64,000 nucleotides of DNA. Origin: Pseudoscleropodium purum (Eukaryota; Streptophyta; Bryopsida; Hypnales; Brachytheciaceae). This document shows positions 1-12,207 of this stretch, piece by piece. The translations under genes were made by a program, and so were the position numbers. The stretch lies in the NCBI GenBank assembly GCA_963969395.1, contig OZ017805.1:1674001-1738000 (forward strand). Reading direction: 5' to 3'. Under the pieces are notes generated by a model. That model made no database searches. It was not told where the DNA came from and worked only from the letters and a program-made list of their open reading frames with translations. Position 1 is the first letter of the stretch, and every line of letters starts with the position of its first letter.

Positions 1-5
1 GAAGC

Positions 6-12
6 TATAAAT
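6..12 (+). promoter_or_regulatory. TATA box of K1 gene 1
   Basis: TATAAAT lies about 295 bases upstream of the ATG at 302. The third cassette copy has TATAAG about 218 bases before its ATG. The GC-rich block expected further upstream is outside the window. Confidence 0.45.
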
Positions 13-301
13 GGTGTGGTGGACAATTCATTTTTCACAATCATTTTCTTTTAGAGTTGGCAGACTAGTGCCTTCGGGAATCTGCACACCTCTTCTAGTT
101 TTGTGTAGACGGTTGTGCTTCTATTTAAACATTGTAGTGTTATAAAATACAAATCACCACATGATTGGGGGGTTTTCAAAAGCTTTAATGAATTAAAGTG
201 CTAGAGTTTATTTCATTTTAAATACAAAGCATTTTCTTCGTGGGTTGTAAAAGTTAACTACAATTTTGTAATCTTTTCATTGTATTCTTTTCAACTTCAT
301 C

Positions 302-1484
302 ATGCCAAAAGATACACCATCCAAAAAGGAAGTCGAAAGGAAAAACTCCAAGACTTTGATTAGAAAGGTTGGGAAGACCCATTGTGCATGGGTGAAGCAG
401 GATGAGAAGATGAACCTACAAAAGTGTGGGATTGTATAATGTGCAAGAAGTATGTGAAAATGACACATCTCTTTAAACTTTGGTCACATGACCGTGTAGA
501 GAAGCAAGCCAGCCATTGAGAAAGACAAGTGTCTACATGCCAAAGTAAACACTTCAAACAAAGATACATACAAGTGCAATGTGTTTTTATCAATTTCAAC
601 CAAGAAATGGAATGGAATGGAATGAATTATAACCTTATGGCCCTAGTTTGGGCAAAGATCATATTCCACAAAGACGTAGATTGGTGTTGAACTTTAGATC
701 GCAATGTAGATAATTACACTTGCACGGATGCCGTGATAGACATGTAGTGGATGGGCCTAAGTGATTGCATGCTAAAGTGGTCCAATCAAGGTTATCTACA
801 ACAATCTTTGGTTGTGATGTGAGATACATATGATGAATGGATGACAATGATGACGACAATGTTCTTCCACCTATCACATTTGGAGAGAGGCAGAAATGTG
901 TAGAAGAACAAGAGCGTATTGAATTCGAACAACAAATGCAAGAGGCAACACGTAGAAGCCTACAAGATCGTGGGCGACAAGATAGGCATGGCAGGTCATA
1001 CCAATGCGAATATAGAGCGGGACAATCAAAACAAGGAAGAGGTGGTTTATACTATGGATATGATCCTAAAGTTGGCTTTTAAGGTGGAGGAGGAAATTAT
1101 GTAACCACGCACTATAGTGGGTCCAATGGATTTGGTTCATACTATACCACCTCCATCCAAATTGGCTCCGTAGGCAGTGGAAGAAGCCACGCAAACCCGC
1201 ATTATAGTGGGTCTACTCATGGAAGTGCCCAATACTATCCGGGATGCACTAGAAGTGATTCATACGGGTATCGTGGAGACTCTTATTATAGTGCTTCAAA
1301 TGAAAAAGGATCGCAACATAGTGCACCAATTCCTCCTCCAACTTTTAGAGGTCTTAATTATAGGAATTATGGACAAGGAGGTACACAAAGCAGATATCAA
1401 GGATACTACAAAGGTGGTCCCTACATTGGAATATAAGTGAGAGGCCCAAGTCAAAAAGATGAGTTTGATTCAGATTTCAAGTGA
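302..1484 (+). pseudogene. Broken copy of cassette gene 1 (Cys/His-motif, UIM-like protein)
   Basis: The ATG at 302 (MPKD) matches the start of the K2 copy at 59462. Stops and frameshifts break the frame repeatedly. Segments shared with K2 include MCKKYVKMTH, TCQSKHFKQR, the region ending in DAVID just before an in-frame TAG at 745-747, and the acidic stretch DDNDDDN. A helix reading EFEQQMQEATRRSLQD is identical in K1 and K2 and fits a ubiquitin-interacting motif (acidic-hydrophobic lead, Ala, then Ser four residues later). The C-terminal part is rich in Gly, Ser and Tyr. The end at the TGA at 1482-1484 matches the terminus of K2. The function is unknown; the zinc-site and ubiquitin-binding ideas are inference. 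Confidence 0.65.
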
Positions 1485-2955
1485 AAAAAACATATATCTA
1501 TGTAGTGTTCATTTTTCAGCTCAATCTTCTAACTCTACTCTCTACAGCAGGTATAGAGTATTAGAGTGATAGAAATAGTTCAAAATTTTGGATGAATAGT
1601 AGTGTAGTGTTTTGAAATTTTGATAAAAGTATTGTGTATTAGTATATGCCAAGTATGTATGTAAGTCTGTAGATTGCTCGATACGTCATTGTATTATTTT
1701 ATAATACTGTTGATGTATAAGCGACAATGAGAATTAATAAAAATATAAATAGGAAATGTAAGAGCCCTTTTATTGAATTCACCAATCGAATTTCAATTTT
1801 TGATTGCTTGTAGCAATTTTTTAAATGACTCTTGCATATATTTCAAAACTTGCAAATGGTCAAAATGCATTTATAATTAAATTCTTAACAATTGAGTGTT
1901 TTAAAAGAAGATGCTTGAATAGCCATAATAAAAATATTGTTCACACTTTTCTAATTTTTACTTCAAATAGGATGAATGAAATTTTTGGGTGTCCATACAA
2001 TCTTTGAGCCATCTTTTTAACCCCTTAAGGACTTGATCCATTGTGAAATGATCAAATTAAAATATATGAGCTTATTTTAGCCTTTTCAATAGTATTCAAA
2101 CAACAATCTCAAAATTTTACTACTTCAAACTCTAAATATTATATCACTTAAGGAAATTGCAATTTGTTTAATGAAAACTACTACTTGTTATAATTTTTCC
2201 GTAACAAAAAACATATAAAAAAAAAAAAAAGAGTAAAAATAGCAAAAACAAGCAAAATATTTTAAATTGTCTTAGGAGGTAAAAGTAGTAATGGAGATTA
2301 GCATGAACAATTTCCAATTGATTATTTTATTTTTTACACCGAAAAATAGGCACATCAAACATCTAAAAGTCAAATTAGATTATGAAGTCAAATTTGTACT
2401 TTTATTTCATTTATATCCAAATTTTTTAGATATTTCTTTTATTAATTGAAAACTAAGTTTTCTATTTATTTTGTATTTTTTCAATAATTTTGGAGGAAAA
2501 ATAAAATTATTGCGATTTCGCGAAGGCAAAGGTAAAAATGAAATTATACCAATTACAATATATATTAGAATAATCTTTAATTTTTACTATAAATGAAGAG
2601 TCCAATGAGAAACATAATTTTATAATTTAAATTTCAAATACATTTTCAAAAAAATATATGAATGAAAAGCATACCATTTTGTGTTATTTAAATTTTAGTT
2701 TTAAAATTTTTTAATCGCAATAAATCTTTCAATTTTGGACATTCCTCAAAGTTAGAAAATGAAATACAAACAAGATTTGTCAAACTTCGGTGTCTTCATT
2801 CACATGAAATTCCGAAAATAGTTATTTCAAAAGTTGTAATTACGGAATCAAGGTGAAGCGCATTCACTTTTTGAATGCCTAATCAGAAGGGATAAGGTAC
2901 GAAAAACACCATGGTTCAAATTCACTTGGCTTTTCATTTGAAAGTAAACATGTAA
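1485..2955. other. AT-rich spacer between the two K1 genes
   Basis: No gene is seen. The first 300 bases align with the 3' flank of K2 gene 1 (about 58180-57850, minus strand), so they are probably 3' UTR and terminator DNA. The rest is AT-rich and includes an A-run at 2216-2231. It is longer than the K2 spacer, so extra DNA may have been inserted here. Confidence 0.5.
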
Positions 2956-2969
2956 ACTATATATTGTCC

Positions 2970-3430
2970 TCCCCATCTTAGTCGTCCGATGGGGCGGACG
3001 GCAATCTGGCGGAGAGTTTTACGGTCCGCCCCGTCATGACTCTTCGATCAGGTGGATGTCGAATCCGTCCACTCCAACCCGTCTACCCCTTCATGGCCGT
3101 TAGATTGAGCAAATGCTGAATTTGTCTACTTTGGCTCGTCTACCACGTCATGGCCGTCCAATCAGATAGACCGTGCGACCGTTCCATTGCGGTTGTCGGA
3201 TGAAGTAGATGGCCAATGTGTGCGCCTTAGTTTGTCTACCCATGTCGACTGTCCGATTAAGCGCCTGCCACGCTTGCCTTGTCTTGACCGTCGAATTAGG
3301 TGGACGTTGAATCATCTGCCATGCCCCGCCCGTCTCATTGGGTAGATGAGGTGAAGTCATTGGATGAAGCAGACGCTCAATCTGCCTCGTATAAAAAGGG
3401 CGGACGAGCTGTCTGCACTTCACTTTTGCC
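2970..3430 (+). promoter_or_regulatory. GC-rich promoter block of K1 kinase-like gene
   Basis: This island carries many variants of GTCCGCC and GGCCGTCCGATC in AT-rich surroundings. Many CpG steps have become TpG or CpA (for example GTCTACC), as expected for old methylated DNA. TATAAAAA at 3390-3397 sits about 244 bases before the ATG at 3634. Downstream of the TATA, the text cttttgccttgccccttgt is nearly the same in K2 (cttttgctttgccccttgt), which supports a conserved transcription-start region. Confidence 0.55.
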
Positions 3431-4399
3431 TTGCCCCTTGTTAATTCAAGTGTGGAGTAGAGAGTTTGGTGGTTTATCTTCTATTGGCTTTTTTCCTAGG
3501 GAAGGCAAAAGTGATATATTAGGGGTTCCTTACTGCTGTTTTTTTTGCAAGTTGTACATGAAATTTAAATTAAATTTTATTAGCAATTAATACCTAAATT
3601 TTATGGATTTCTTTCACATAAAATTGGTACATCATGATGGCAAAGGGGAAGAAGGTTGCAATGGTGAAGCATGTAGGAAGGCCATTGAGCTTGGAGTTAA
3701 CTTGGCAAAGTCCTTTGGAGGCGTACAAGAAGTTCATGATTGACTGCATCATTAAATTTTATAAATCGGAAACAACTTTGTCTTTAGATAATAAATACAT
3801 TAGGTATCAAGAGGAGTGCTTGCCAAAATTTAAGGCAAACATGAAGCAAAGGATGTTGGATGCATTGAACACTCCTGAGAGGTAGGAAGAAACAGACAAA
3901 ACAAACTTCAACAAATGCTTGGACAACAAGGTTTATGATACATTGTGGAACTCCAAAGTCATTTTGGTAAAATATAGTGAGGAATATCATCCAAATGACT
4001 CCAAGTTTAAAGAAATGGTTGTAAAAGCAAACTTGTTCAAGGATTGATATACTCCATTTGCTAAAAAGTATAGTTGAATTAAATCGATCGCTTGGTGAAA
4101 AAACAATGATGGAGTTGGTAAAGTAGAAAAGAACAGACACCATTTCATAGCACTTCCAAATATGGCACAGATAATTCCTGTTGATGACAAGACGATGAGA
4201 GGTAGGTACGCAATGAATTGAAGGGCCCATATTGAAGGATGTTCTAGGATACTTCTTCATTGGGAGTTTGTGGCAAAGACATCCATTTACTACTACATTT
4301 GATCCAAACTTGTAAAGTTAGAATATTAGAACGAGTCAATGGCCATTCAAATTCCACATTCGGGTGTGATATAATTTGTTGTGGTATACTTTGTCATGC

Positions 4400-4573
4400 T
4401 GCAAATGTAGACATTATGTAAAATATGTATATTCACATCTTTTAGATAGGTTTAAATATTTATAACATTATAAAGAATATGACGTCATTTGAAGTGGCTT
4501 TAAAATGATGCCTTCTTTTTGCCGTTATAAGCAACTATATAGAGAAGGTTTCACTTGAAAGCTTTATCTTATT

Positions 4574-4614
<41 letters not shown>

Positions 4615-6535
4615 AAATATATTTTTTAAATATTTATTTATTTATTTATATTTTATTATATTTTATTTAATATAAATTATACTATGTCAAATTGGAGGGT
4701 TTTTTCTGAATCTCAATATGAAGAATCTCAACTGGAGTGTGAGTTTGAATTTTCTTTATCGCAACTGCCGGATCAACCACAATTATCACTAAGTCTTTCA
4801 TTGCTACATAGGTGATTAGAAGATGAAGCTGTGCCATCTCGACCATCAAAATAACTTTACGTGGAGAAATGATGACATGGTCATCTTCAATGTGACGCTC
4901 GGACATTGATGATTTTGTTGTAGATTGGATGTGTTGAGCTCGGCAACTGTAAAGTCACATTTGAAAGATGTTTTGAAGGTTTAAACAATCAATAATATTA
5001 TTACATGGTGAGGCCTATCAAAGAGAGTTGTAGTCACCAACGATGTTTAGAAAGGCTAGTCCATCCTTTAACTAAGGCGGATCGTGCCGATTATGTGGTT
5101 GTCACAATCAAACGCATCTTCAAATTCTTGCAGATGGAGTGATATTTCGATTGAAGCTCTAGTTTTTACCTCTATAAGATATGTATTGGGTTTTTAAATC
5201 TTCATTCCATAGTAGGGGTGATTTTTTACAATAATTTTGTATTTATGAAGTAGTATGAAGAAAATATTCAAATAGTTTGCCTTCTAAGCAAACTTAAAGT
5301 GAATTTTTTTCAAAGATAAAAATAAAAAGACAGCGAATCAAATAAGTACTCAATTATTGATGTTGTAACTTTGGGAGTGAGTTAGGGGTTGACCCCACTT
5401 GTTTGTATGGTTAGAGTGGAGCTAAGGTGAAGAAAAAGGTGGACACTATTCATCTTCTCTTCTGTTGTGAATTTATAAAGGATCCAAAAGTTTGGAGGCC
5501 TATTGTATTGTGAGTTTGAAAATTTTTGAAAAGTAATTTTCTAAATTTGTGTATTATAGTGTGTAATTTCTAAATTGATCTCACTTGCTTAATTTGAAGT
5601 TGTAAATCAAAAGTTGTGCTTGTTTGGATGAAAGGAGGTTTGTTGCTTTTAAAATTAAAAAGCAGAGACTTCAACCGACCATAAAAGATGGAAAAGTTTT
5701 TGGTTTGCAATGAGATTTGGAAGGAATGTAGAAAATTGTGTTAGATTTTCATAAAAAGATCACTCATTTTATTTGGAATTTGTATAAGAGAGTTGTGAAT
5801 GTGGAAGTAAAGGAAGGTTTGTTGCCCTTTTTTTCTCAAGGCTGAAACTTTGGATGACCATAGAAGTTCGATAGTGTTAGAATTATTTGATATTTTAAAA
5901 AAATGAGAAGTTTGTATTAGCTTTCCAAAAAGCTATCATTTACTTCATTTGGAGTTATAAAAGAATGGCGGCACTTATCCAAAGTTTAGTTTGAAAAATG
6001 GAGGTTGAAGTTGGAGATTGGAGGAAATTTTGAAGACTTGTATGTGTATGTGTGACTTTTGGCTTTGTAAAATTTGTTGTTGCAGGTAGCTTGGATTACA
6101 CCATTACTAACCTCATTTTGTATTGTGGATGACGAAGTGGGGTTAATGGCCTACATGATCGAAACTTGTTTGTTTTCACGATAAAGCTTGGTTCTTAAAG
6201 TTGATCAATGAAAGTTTGAAAGTTTAGGAGTCAATCTTTCGGACGGTTCAGCTTGTGGTTTAGCCATCTCGTTTTACCCATCTAAAGTCGTGGTATCTTA
6301 TTACACATTTTAAACCTTATACCTATTTAGAGCCAGCCAATATATGATAGGTCAATGGGTAGCAATTCAACGGTGATTTAAAAGATTCGACATTCAAGTT
6401 CGAAGTAGGATAAATCTGCGAGTGACTAGTTTTCTGTTTTTTATCATTTTTTCCGACTTTCTTCATTTTCAAGCCATTTCTGATTGCAACCAAAATCTCT
6501 ATGATTTTTTTGAAGCAAATGCTCTCAACATAACA
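4400..6535. mobile_element. 2.1-kb insertion inside the K1 kinase-like gene
   Basis: The insertion is defined by comparison with K2, where the flanking coding sequence is continuous. The flanks show a direct repeat: atgct at 4396-4400 and 6536-6540, or a 4-base atgc if the element is read as TGCAAATG...ATAACA (TG...CA). The interior is AT-rich with no recognisable transposase, and no long terminal repeats were found. A short ORF-like stretch at 4684-4810 (MSNWRVFSES) is not recognised. It could be a solo LTR or a non-autonomous element. Confidence 0.5.
4576..4612. repeat. (TA)n microsatellite
   Basis: Pure TA dinucleotide run of about 37 bases, followed by T/A-rich low-complexity DNA to about 4680. 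Confidence 0.95.
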
Positions 6536-9500
6536 ATGCTACGACATATGAAGGCTATATGTATTAGTAGAATGGTGGAACTCTGCATTAAATGTTGAAC
6601 CTAGATAACCATTATCAAAACAACATACAAGTTCAATTAATGTATATGCACCCTATGGAGGACGAGGTTATAAAAGCTTACCATCTTAGTCGATTTTGGA
6701 AGAAGCATGTTGCACACGTAGTCTAGGCATAAGTATCTTTACACACGACAACGTAATAAGATGACACAAATTATCGTCCTAGAGAATTCTAGATGCCTTT
6801 CCAAACTCCAATATCCAAATGATTGTTTCCTCCTCTTCCGACTACTTTCTTTCACTCTCTTTTTTGGAAATCACTACTATCCAGATCCAATATCACTAGA
6901 TTTTCTGGTTTTGCCTTGAAATAAACTAGTTTTCAATTCCTCTGTTTTACTATTAGAGGGTCTGTTATTGATCTATCGAGGAGTACGGACTTCACCACTC
7001 TAGTTTATTTACTACATAGACAAAAACAAACAAAGAACAAACACCTATATACTGAAGGTATTGTAGCGCAGAAGATAGATTCGGATCCTCACAACATTCT
7101 GAATGGCTAATTCGGAATGTAGGTTACTTAAGACTACATTCACTCCTCACTACAACGACAAATCTCAAGCACCCGAAACTGATAGGGAGGTAATCTTTCT
7201 AGGTGTATGATGAATTCCAAGGTTGGCAAACCTTCCGATGAGTGGGAGTTTTTCTGATGATCGCTAATCTCCGTACAGAATTATTTCTAATTCAAGATCT
7301 ACATTCGCACCACTCTTCATTAAAAACTGGATTATTGTTTCAATAGTTCAAAGGCACCACACGTAGTTCCCTGGCCTCGTATCTAACATCATTACAATAG
7401 TACTCCCTTAGTTTGATCAAGTTATCTGAAATCCGGATTCCTCCTCACTTGTCCTTCTCACATCTCAACATTCAAACAACAAACCAACACAATCCGGATA
7501 CACGATTGGAACCAGAATGTTCACCAAGTGACTCAAATTCAAGAAGAGAATGGAATACAACAAAATAACTGCTAAGATGGAATGAAAGGGCAATAAACTT
7601 GCCTGCCCTTAAAAATCAAAATCACAACCAAAATCAACATCTGAAAGCCAAAAAGGCACCCTAGAAATCAAAGCAATCAACCAGTGAACAACCCGGGATA
7701 TCCGGAAAATCCACAACCCAACTATCTTGACAAATTCAGAACCCCTAAAACAATTCGGAACCTGGACCCACACTTGGAAATCCTATGCTGAATAAAAATC
7801 CTACGTAACTACCTAAACTCTATCTACTTCGCCGTTTCTTTTTGGAATTGCTTTCGCTTTGACTACCTAGAATCTTCACCGAAGCCTTCATTGGTGTATT
7901 CTTTGCTGATAACCAAGTTTGGAGCTTCTATAAAACCTTGAAAGGCGAATCTTCCGATTTCGTCTCTTCCTCAGATCTAGACTTCAGCACTTTTGCTTCC
8001 AACTCCTCAATCTCTTGGATCTCTTCGAGACCTTAGCTTATAGTGATTTACTCAATTCAATCTCAATACGATCTCGTTTCGGTGTCGATTGATGCATATG
8101 AGAAAAATCTTGTAGATGAGATCGAGCCGAATTCGTCATTACTCCAATCTATACATCGAGGTTCCCGCAAATTGTCAATTTGGGTACCATAAACTTTCTG
8201 GTCGTGACTTTCCCAGGTGGTGGAAAAATCGGGACAGAAAGCGCTTGTTCTGTTATAATAGACTTCCCTTTCATTCTTTTTTTTGGCTTCGGTCCTCTTG
8301 GTCTTGATGGAGTTCGAACTTAGCTACTTGAGGGTCGTGCAACTAGGATGAGGATAGACTTTTGTCCCTTTGATAGTGGCTAGATTGGGCCACTCGAAGC
8401 TTGCCAAATCGGAGTCTGTCGAATCAGAGTATTCCAAAATATGCTCTTGGAAACTTTCAAAAATCCTTCTAAGTTGATGGCTCATTCCAAATCCAATTAC
8501 CCTAGCAACTTCCGCATGTCCTTCAAAACAATCCCCATTTGAGCTTCGAAGTCGACTAGAATCTCTACCATCCTAGATCCGATCATATGCACTTCCTTTT
8601 CCAACCAAACGGTGTAGAGGTCAGCTCGAATTACCATATGCTCTGAAAGCATGACGAGTTCCTTGAGGTCGTGAATGAGTTGGAGAGCCTTCGTCTCCTA
8701 CCGTCTCGCCGCGTTCAGCTCTGCCTGCCTCTTTTCGATTTGGGACTTGAAGTTGTCTCTTTCTTCTTCCAACTTCTAGATTTGTTCCTCCTATTAGAAC
8801 TCCTCCTTCTGTCGAAACTCCTCCGGATTCGAGCATTTCTGGATCTCTTCCAAAATTTGGTCCAAATCTACCTTAAGTTCGTTTGTGATAAGAAGCATGT
8901 GATCCTCTAGGTCGCCATACATCTATTTGGCTTGTTGCATCCATTGCATTCCGGCTTCAAAAAACTCGATTTCTCGGGGATGTTCCAGATCTGGTATCGA
9001 TTCTTTTCATTTCAGTGTTGGCACCTTTTCCCGTACCGCCAAATCTATGGACTTTCCTCATTTTTAGTCCACTACTTCTTCTTCCTCTTCCGGTTGCTCC
9101 CCTTTGGATTCCTTCTCTTTTTTCTCCAATTCTTCCATAAGGCCTTACTTTAGGATCTCAACTTCGGTGTTGTACTCAATCATCTCTGTCGCAGCACAGG
9201 GCAGGTCAATTCCCCATTATACTCACAAAAATCGCTCTAGAGTATAACTAAGTGACTCTAAAGATCGAACCCACGAGATCCTGTGAAGTATCTAGCTCTA
9301 TTAAGCAGTTAAGCTCAGTCAGTATGCCAATCTTACTTTCCGGTCCTAGATCTAGAACCAGAAATACCAACACACCGGATAACTACAGACCGGATTACTC
9401 CTTCTTCCGGTCCTACTAACTATCCGGTCCGTACAAATACCCAAATCCCAGGATCTCACAACTTCCGATCCTGGAATTCCGTCCTGACCAATCCGGTCCG

Positions 9501-10210
9501 GATGGTCATCCTGTACCCGTAATCCTATCCGGTTTAGTTTTGCCTCTGTTTCACCATCAGAGGGGTCGCCGCTTAATTTTGAGAGTGGTAGGCCCACCAC
9601 TCCTTCCGTGACTTATAGTGGCTGAAGACCCACTGTCCTACCTTCTAAACTCCTAAACTAATCCGGATCCGGTTTGGTCCTTCACAACAACCCCGATAGC
9701 AATCCGGGTCGTAGGTCACACAAAGACCCCACACTCGACCCTCTCGTACTACAACGACCTTGATGCTACTTCCGATCCGTGCGAAGACAGGTGGTTACAA
9801 GTGCACCCGTCCGTTCCAACATCAACTAAAGTTCTTCCGTTACCCATACGGGTGGTGAGACCTCACAGGAGATCGGACACTCCACCGGATTTCCCACCCG
9901 GGAGTTCTAGCGCAGCTAAGGAATCCCTCCCTACCCGCCTAGCCTAACAACGGCTTTCTCACCCGGAATCTCAAACTCTAGACGTGCTGAGGAACTAAGT
10001 TCACTCCCAACTCTTCGGTACCTACTCACATGCACCTAGGATCGGAAAATAAACACCAAGGGGAGAAATCACTCGCAAACCAACCCGTACTATCCTAACT
10101 CCACATCATACAATCCTGTCGCGCTGGAGAGAGATACACAATGAAGAGAATAGAAAAGTACAAGAAGTTTGCAAAATGAACAACTCCTAGTTCCAATCTC
10201 AGGAACCGAT

Positions 10211-10217
10211 TTATATA
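10211..10217 (-). promoter_or_regulatory. Second TATA box of LTR A (likely retroelement U3/R promoter)
   Basis: TATATAA downstream of the ORF, in the context tatataaatcggttcc conserved in the other two A-family copies. Pyrimidine-rich sequence follows, then about 1 kb to the LTR end. The position fits the genomic-RNA promoter of an LTR; this is inference. Confidence 0.5.
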
Positions 10218-10316
10218 CAAAGGGTAAAAACCCTAAAAGCACAAAAAGGAGCGGAAAACCCGTAGGGGTCCGCCGCCACCTTAATCTAACTTCCGGTCTA
10301 ACCTAATACTGTTGAG

Positions 10317-10336
10317 CCGGATCCGGATCCGGATCC
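10317..10336. repeat. (CCGGAT)n tract in LTR A
   Basis: Short tandem of CCGGAT just after the ORF. The same tract occurs at the matching place in both LTR copies at 52.6 and 55.4 kb. CCGGAT or ACCGGA is also scattered through the whole non-coding part of this LTR family. Confidence 0.85.
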
Positions 10337-10368
10337 GCTCCTACTCCTAACTGAAATTAAAATCCTAT

Positions 10369-12033
10369 CTACCCTACAACTCGAGATCCTATCGTCGGGC
10401 TTCCGACCTCCGGGACTAGCTCCTCGAAGACTTCACTCAAATTCCGGACCCGTTCCCCCTCCGCAGGATTCGGTCCGGGTGGAGACTCCAGGTCGATGGT
10501 GATATACGGTCTCGTGCCCGGAGTCCCAGTCCGTGCAGACTTCTTGGACTCAGGAGTCCAATCCTTCCTATCCTTCTGAATGGTCGCGTCCGGAAAGAGA
10601 TCCGGTAGAAAGATGTCCGAAAGGTGAATACCTTTGTCGCACGTCGCTCCCGTCAGCTTCCGGCTGCTCTCCTCGATCCGGTCCGCTGCCTTCCGCCCCT
10701 CCACCATTGCCGTCTCCACCTGCTCAGCGAAGTCGGCGAGAATCTGGACCATCCGGGAACCGGATAGTTTCTTCTCTTTGTGGATCTTCTCGTCGAAGAG
10801 CTTCGCTTTGGCAGCGGCCGTTCCGGTCTCTCCCAGGACCGCCTTCATCTGCTCGGCTATCTTCCGAGTCTCTTCCGCCATCTCCCGGGCGGCCGTCACG
10901 TCTTCCTGATAGGCAAAAAGAGTTGCCTTCAGTTTATCCACCTCCTCCTGCAACCGGCGGATCTCTGCTTCCTGCTTCCGGGTCTCTTCCGGATTCGTGA
11001 TGCACTCCACCACTTGTTCCGCCAATTTGCTGTCCGGTGCCGCACCCACCAACTTGCCGATTGCCGCAAGCGTCCTATGCTTGACCTCCCAATCCGCCCT
11101 GATGTTGCAGAGGACGTTGATCAGACCGTTGAACGGATCTTGCATATCCGGATCTCCCCCAGAATTGGTCTTCTCGGCTTCCGGTTTCTCCTTCGGGGCC
11201 GGTTTGTCTTGACCAGGAGGCGTCCCGCGCTTGTGTGGAGGCGTCAGCTTCTGTCGCTTGATCGGCGGCATCGGCTCCTCCTCTTCCTCGCTGGACTCCC
11301 GGTCTGACCCGGAATCGGATTCCGCCTCGTCATCTGTCTCCGACTCCCCATACTTCAAGAGCACTTCTTGCGTCTTCCACGCCCTCTCCTCCGTATCGGT
11401 GAGGACTTGGTTCTCCCGATAGAGGTGGAAGAGATAAGGGCACACTGGAGTGGCCCTTTTCTTCCCAACCCTACTATCAAGCTGGGCCACGAGATCGGAA
11501 ATGATCCGTACCCAGTCCACTTTCCGGGTACCACTGAGGGCACCGAAAATGGTGTTGCCGAGGGTGATCGTCACCCTGGTCGGCTTTTCCGGGTGAAGAA
11601 CCGGAACCAGGAATTGCAGGAGCCAACGGTGTCGGTCATCCAAGCAATCCTCGACCGCGTATCCGTCCTTCGGGTTGACGGCTCCCTTGAACTTCCCTCG
11701 GACAAACTCATCCTTCCGGCTTGCCATTCCCAAACCTCCTGCCCGGAAACCGTAAACCGCTCTCCACATCCCCTCGTTCCAGCTGACGGGAGTTCCTCTC
11801 AAGGTGTTGTCAAACTGGTTGGACAACTTTCCGAGGGGCTCCTTGACCATTCTCTCCTCCCTAAAACCCCAGGGTTTCTCGGCAAACCCTACGCAACCCA
11901 TGGATTTGAGATCATCCATGAGTTGAGACTTTTCCGGCTCTGTGGAGGGAATAACCGGAATGACTTTCCGGAGCTTCACCTCACTTGCAGAGGGACTCGC
12001 TTGTCTCGACCTACGTAGCTGAGGCATTCCCAC
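10369..12033 (-). CDS. LTR-encoded 554-aa coiled-coil protein
   Basis: This is a single uninterrupted reading frame. Residues 1-60 are basic, with VIPVIPS and the block MGCVGFAEKPWGFREER. Residues 60-210 form a folded region (FVRGKFKGAVNPKDGY, VPVLHPEKPTRVTITLGN, PYLFHLYRENQVL). Its pattern of a conserved RGK, a helix ending in an HPEKPTRV-like turn, and a PYL..LY end resembles the plant transposon-protein domain of Athila ORF1 proteins; this is a resemblance by eye only. Residues 230-260 are acidic Ser/Glu, followed by basic KRQK (a possible nuclear signal). Residues 340-400 are a strong coiled coil (IRRLQEEVDKLKATL). Then comes SRMVQILADFAEQVETAMV and an unstructured Pro-rich tail. Homologues occur in LTRs B, C, D and both copies at 51-56 kb. 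The function is unknown. Confidence 0.75.
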   Translation of the reverse strand: MGMPQLRRSRQASPSASEVKLRKVIPVIPSTEPEKSQLMDDLKSMGCVGFAEKPWGFREERMVKEPLGKLSNQFDNTLRGTPVSWNEGMWRAVYGFRAGGLGMASRKDEFVRGKFKGAVNPKDGYAVEDCLDDRHRWLLQFLVPVLHPEKPTRVTITLGNTIFGALSGTRKVDWVRIISDLVAQLDSRVGKKRATPVCPYLFHLYRENQVLTDTEERAWKTQEVLLKYGESETDDEAESDSGSDRESSEEEEEPMPPIKRQKLTPPHKRGTPPGQDKPAPKEKPEAEKTNSGGDPDMQDPFNGLINVLCNIRADWEVKHRTLAAIGKLVGAAPDSKLAEQVVECITNPEETRKQEAEIRRLQEEVDKLKATLFAYQEDVTAAREMAEETRKIAEQMKAVLGETGTAAAKAKLFDEKIHKEKKLSGSRMVQILADFAEQVETAMVEGRKAADRIEESSRKLTGATCDKGIHLSDIFLPDLFPDATIQKDRKDWTPESKKSARTGTPGTRPYITIDLESPPGPNPAEGERVRNLSEVFEELVPEVGSPTIGSRVVG

Positions 12034-12207
12034 TCACATCTACCTCACTCTCTTTTAGCCGCACGTCCCGTTCCTCACTTCTTCTCTCCGATCTCAACCG
12101 GAATCAAAACGAACAGAATACAAACGCACAGACGCACAAACGACAAAAACTCAACCGCGCGCTCAAGGTCGAGTTTCTAAAAGGGGGTGCAACAGTGAAA
12201 GGTCCTC

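Larger units (their letters stand above)
1..6745 (+). mobile_element. K1: decayed two-gene cassette (Cys/His protein + kinase-like protein)
   Basis: This stretch matches, part by part and in the same order, the minus-strand region at about 59990-50285 (K2). The order is TATA box, first gene, AT-rich spacer, GC-rich promoter block, second gene. Even the non-coding spacer after gene 1 aligns: the strings ccaagtatgtatgta and cattgtattattttata occur in both. K1 is much more decayed than K2, with many stops and frameshifts. It is open at the left window edge, so its GC-rich 5' block is not seen, and it ends near 6745, where similarity to the K2 kinase gene stops. The repeated unit and the decay suggest a mobile element or a segmentally copied gene pair; no terminal repeats were found for K1 itself. 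Confidence 0.6.
3634..6745 (+). pseudogene. Broken copy of cassette gene 2 (kinase-like protein)
   Basis: The copy starts MMAKGKKVAMVKH and aligns along its length with K2 gene 2 (57122-50285, minus strand). Shared blocks are LSLDNKYIRYQEEC, LWNSKVILVKY, PVDDKTMRG and LLHWEFVAK; the last is the likely site of the ATP-anchoring lysine of a kinase fold. Several in-frame stops are present. Similarity breaks at about 4400 and resumes at about 6540 (GGTTATAAAAGCTTACCAT region), so a 2.1-kb insertion splits the gene. In the resumed part K1 keeps one base that K2 has lost near 50950, showing the older reading frame there. It ends near 6745, before the catalytic loop, where the LTR cluster begins. 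Confidence 0.6.
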
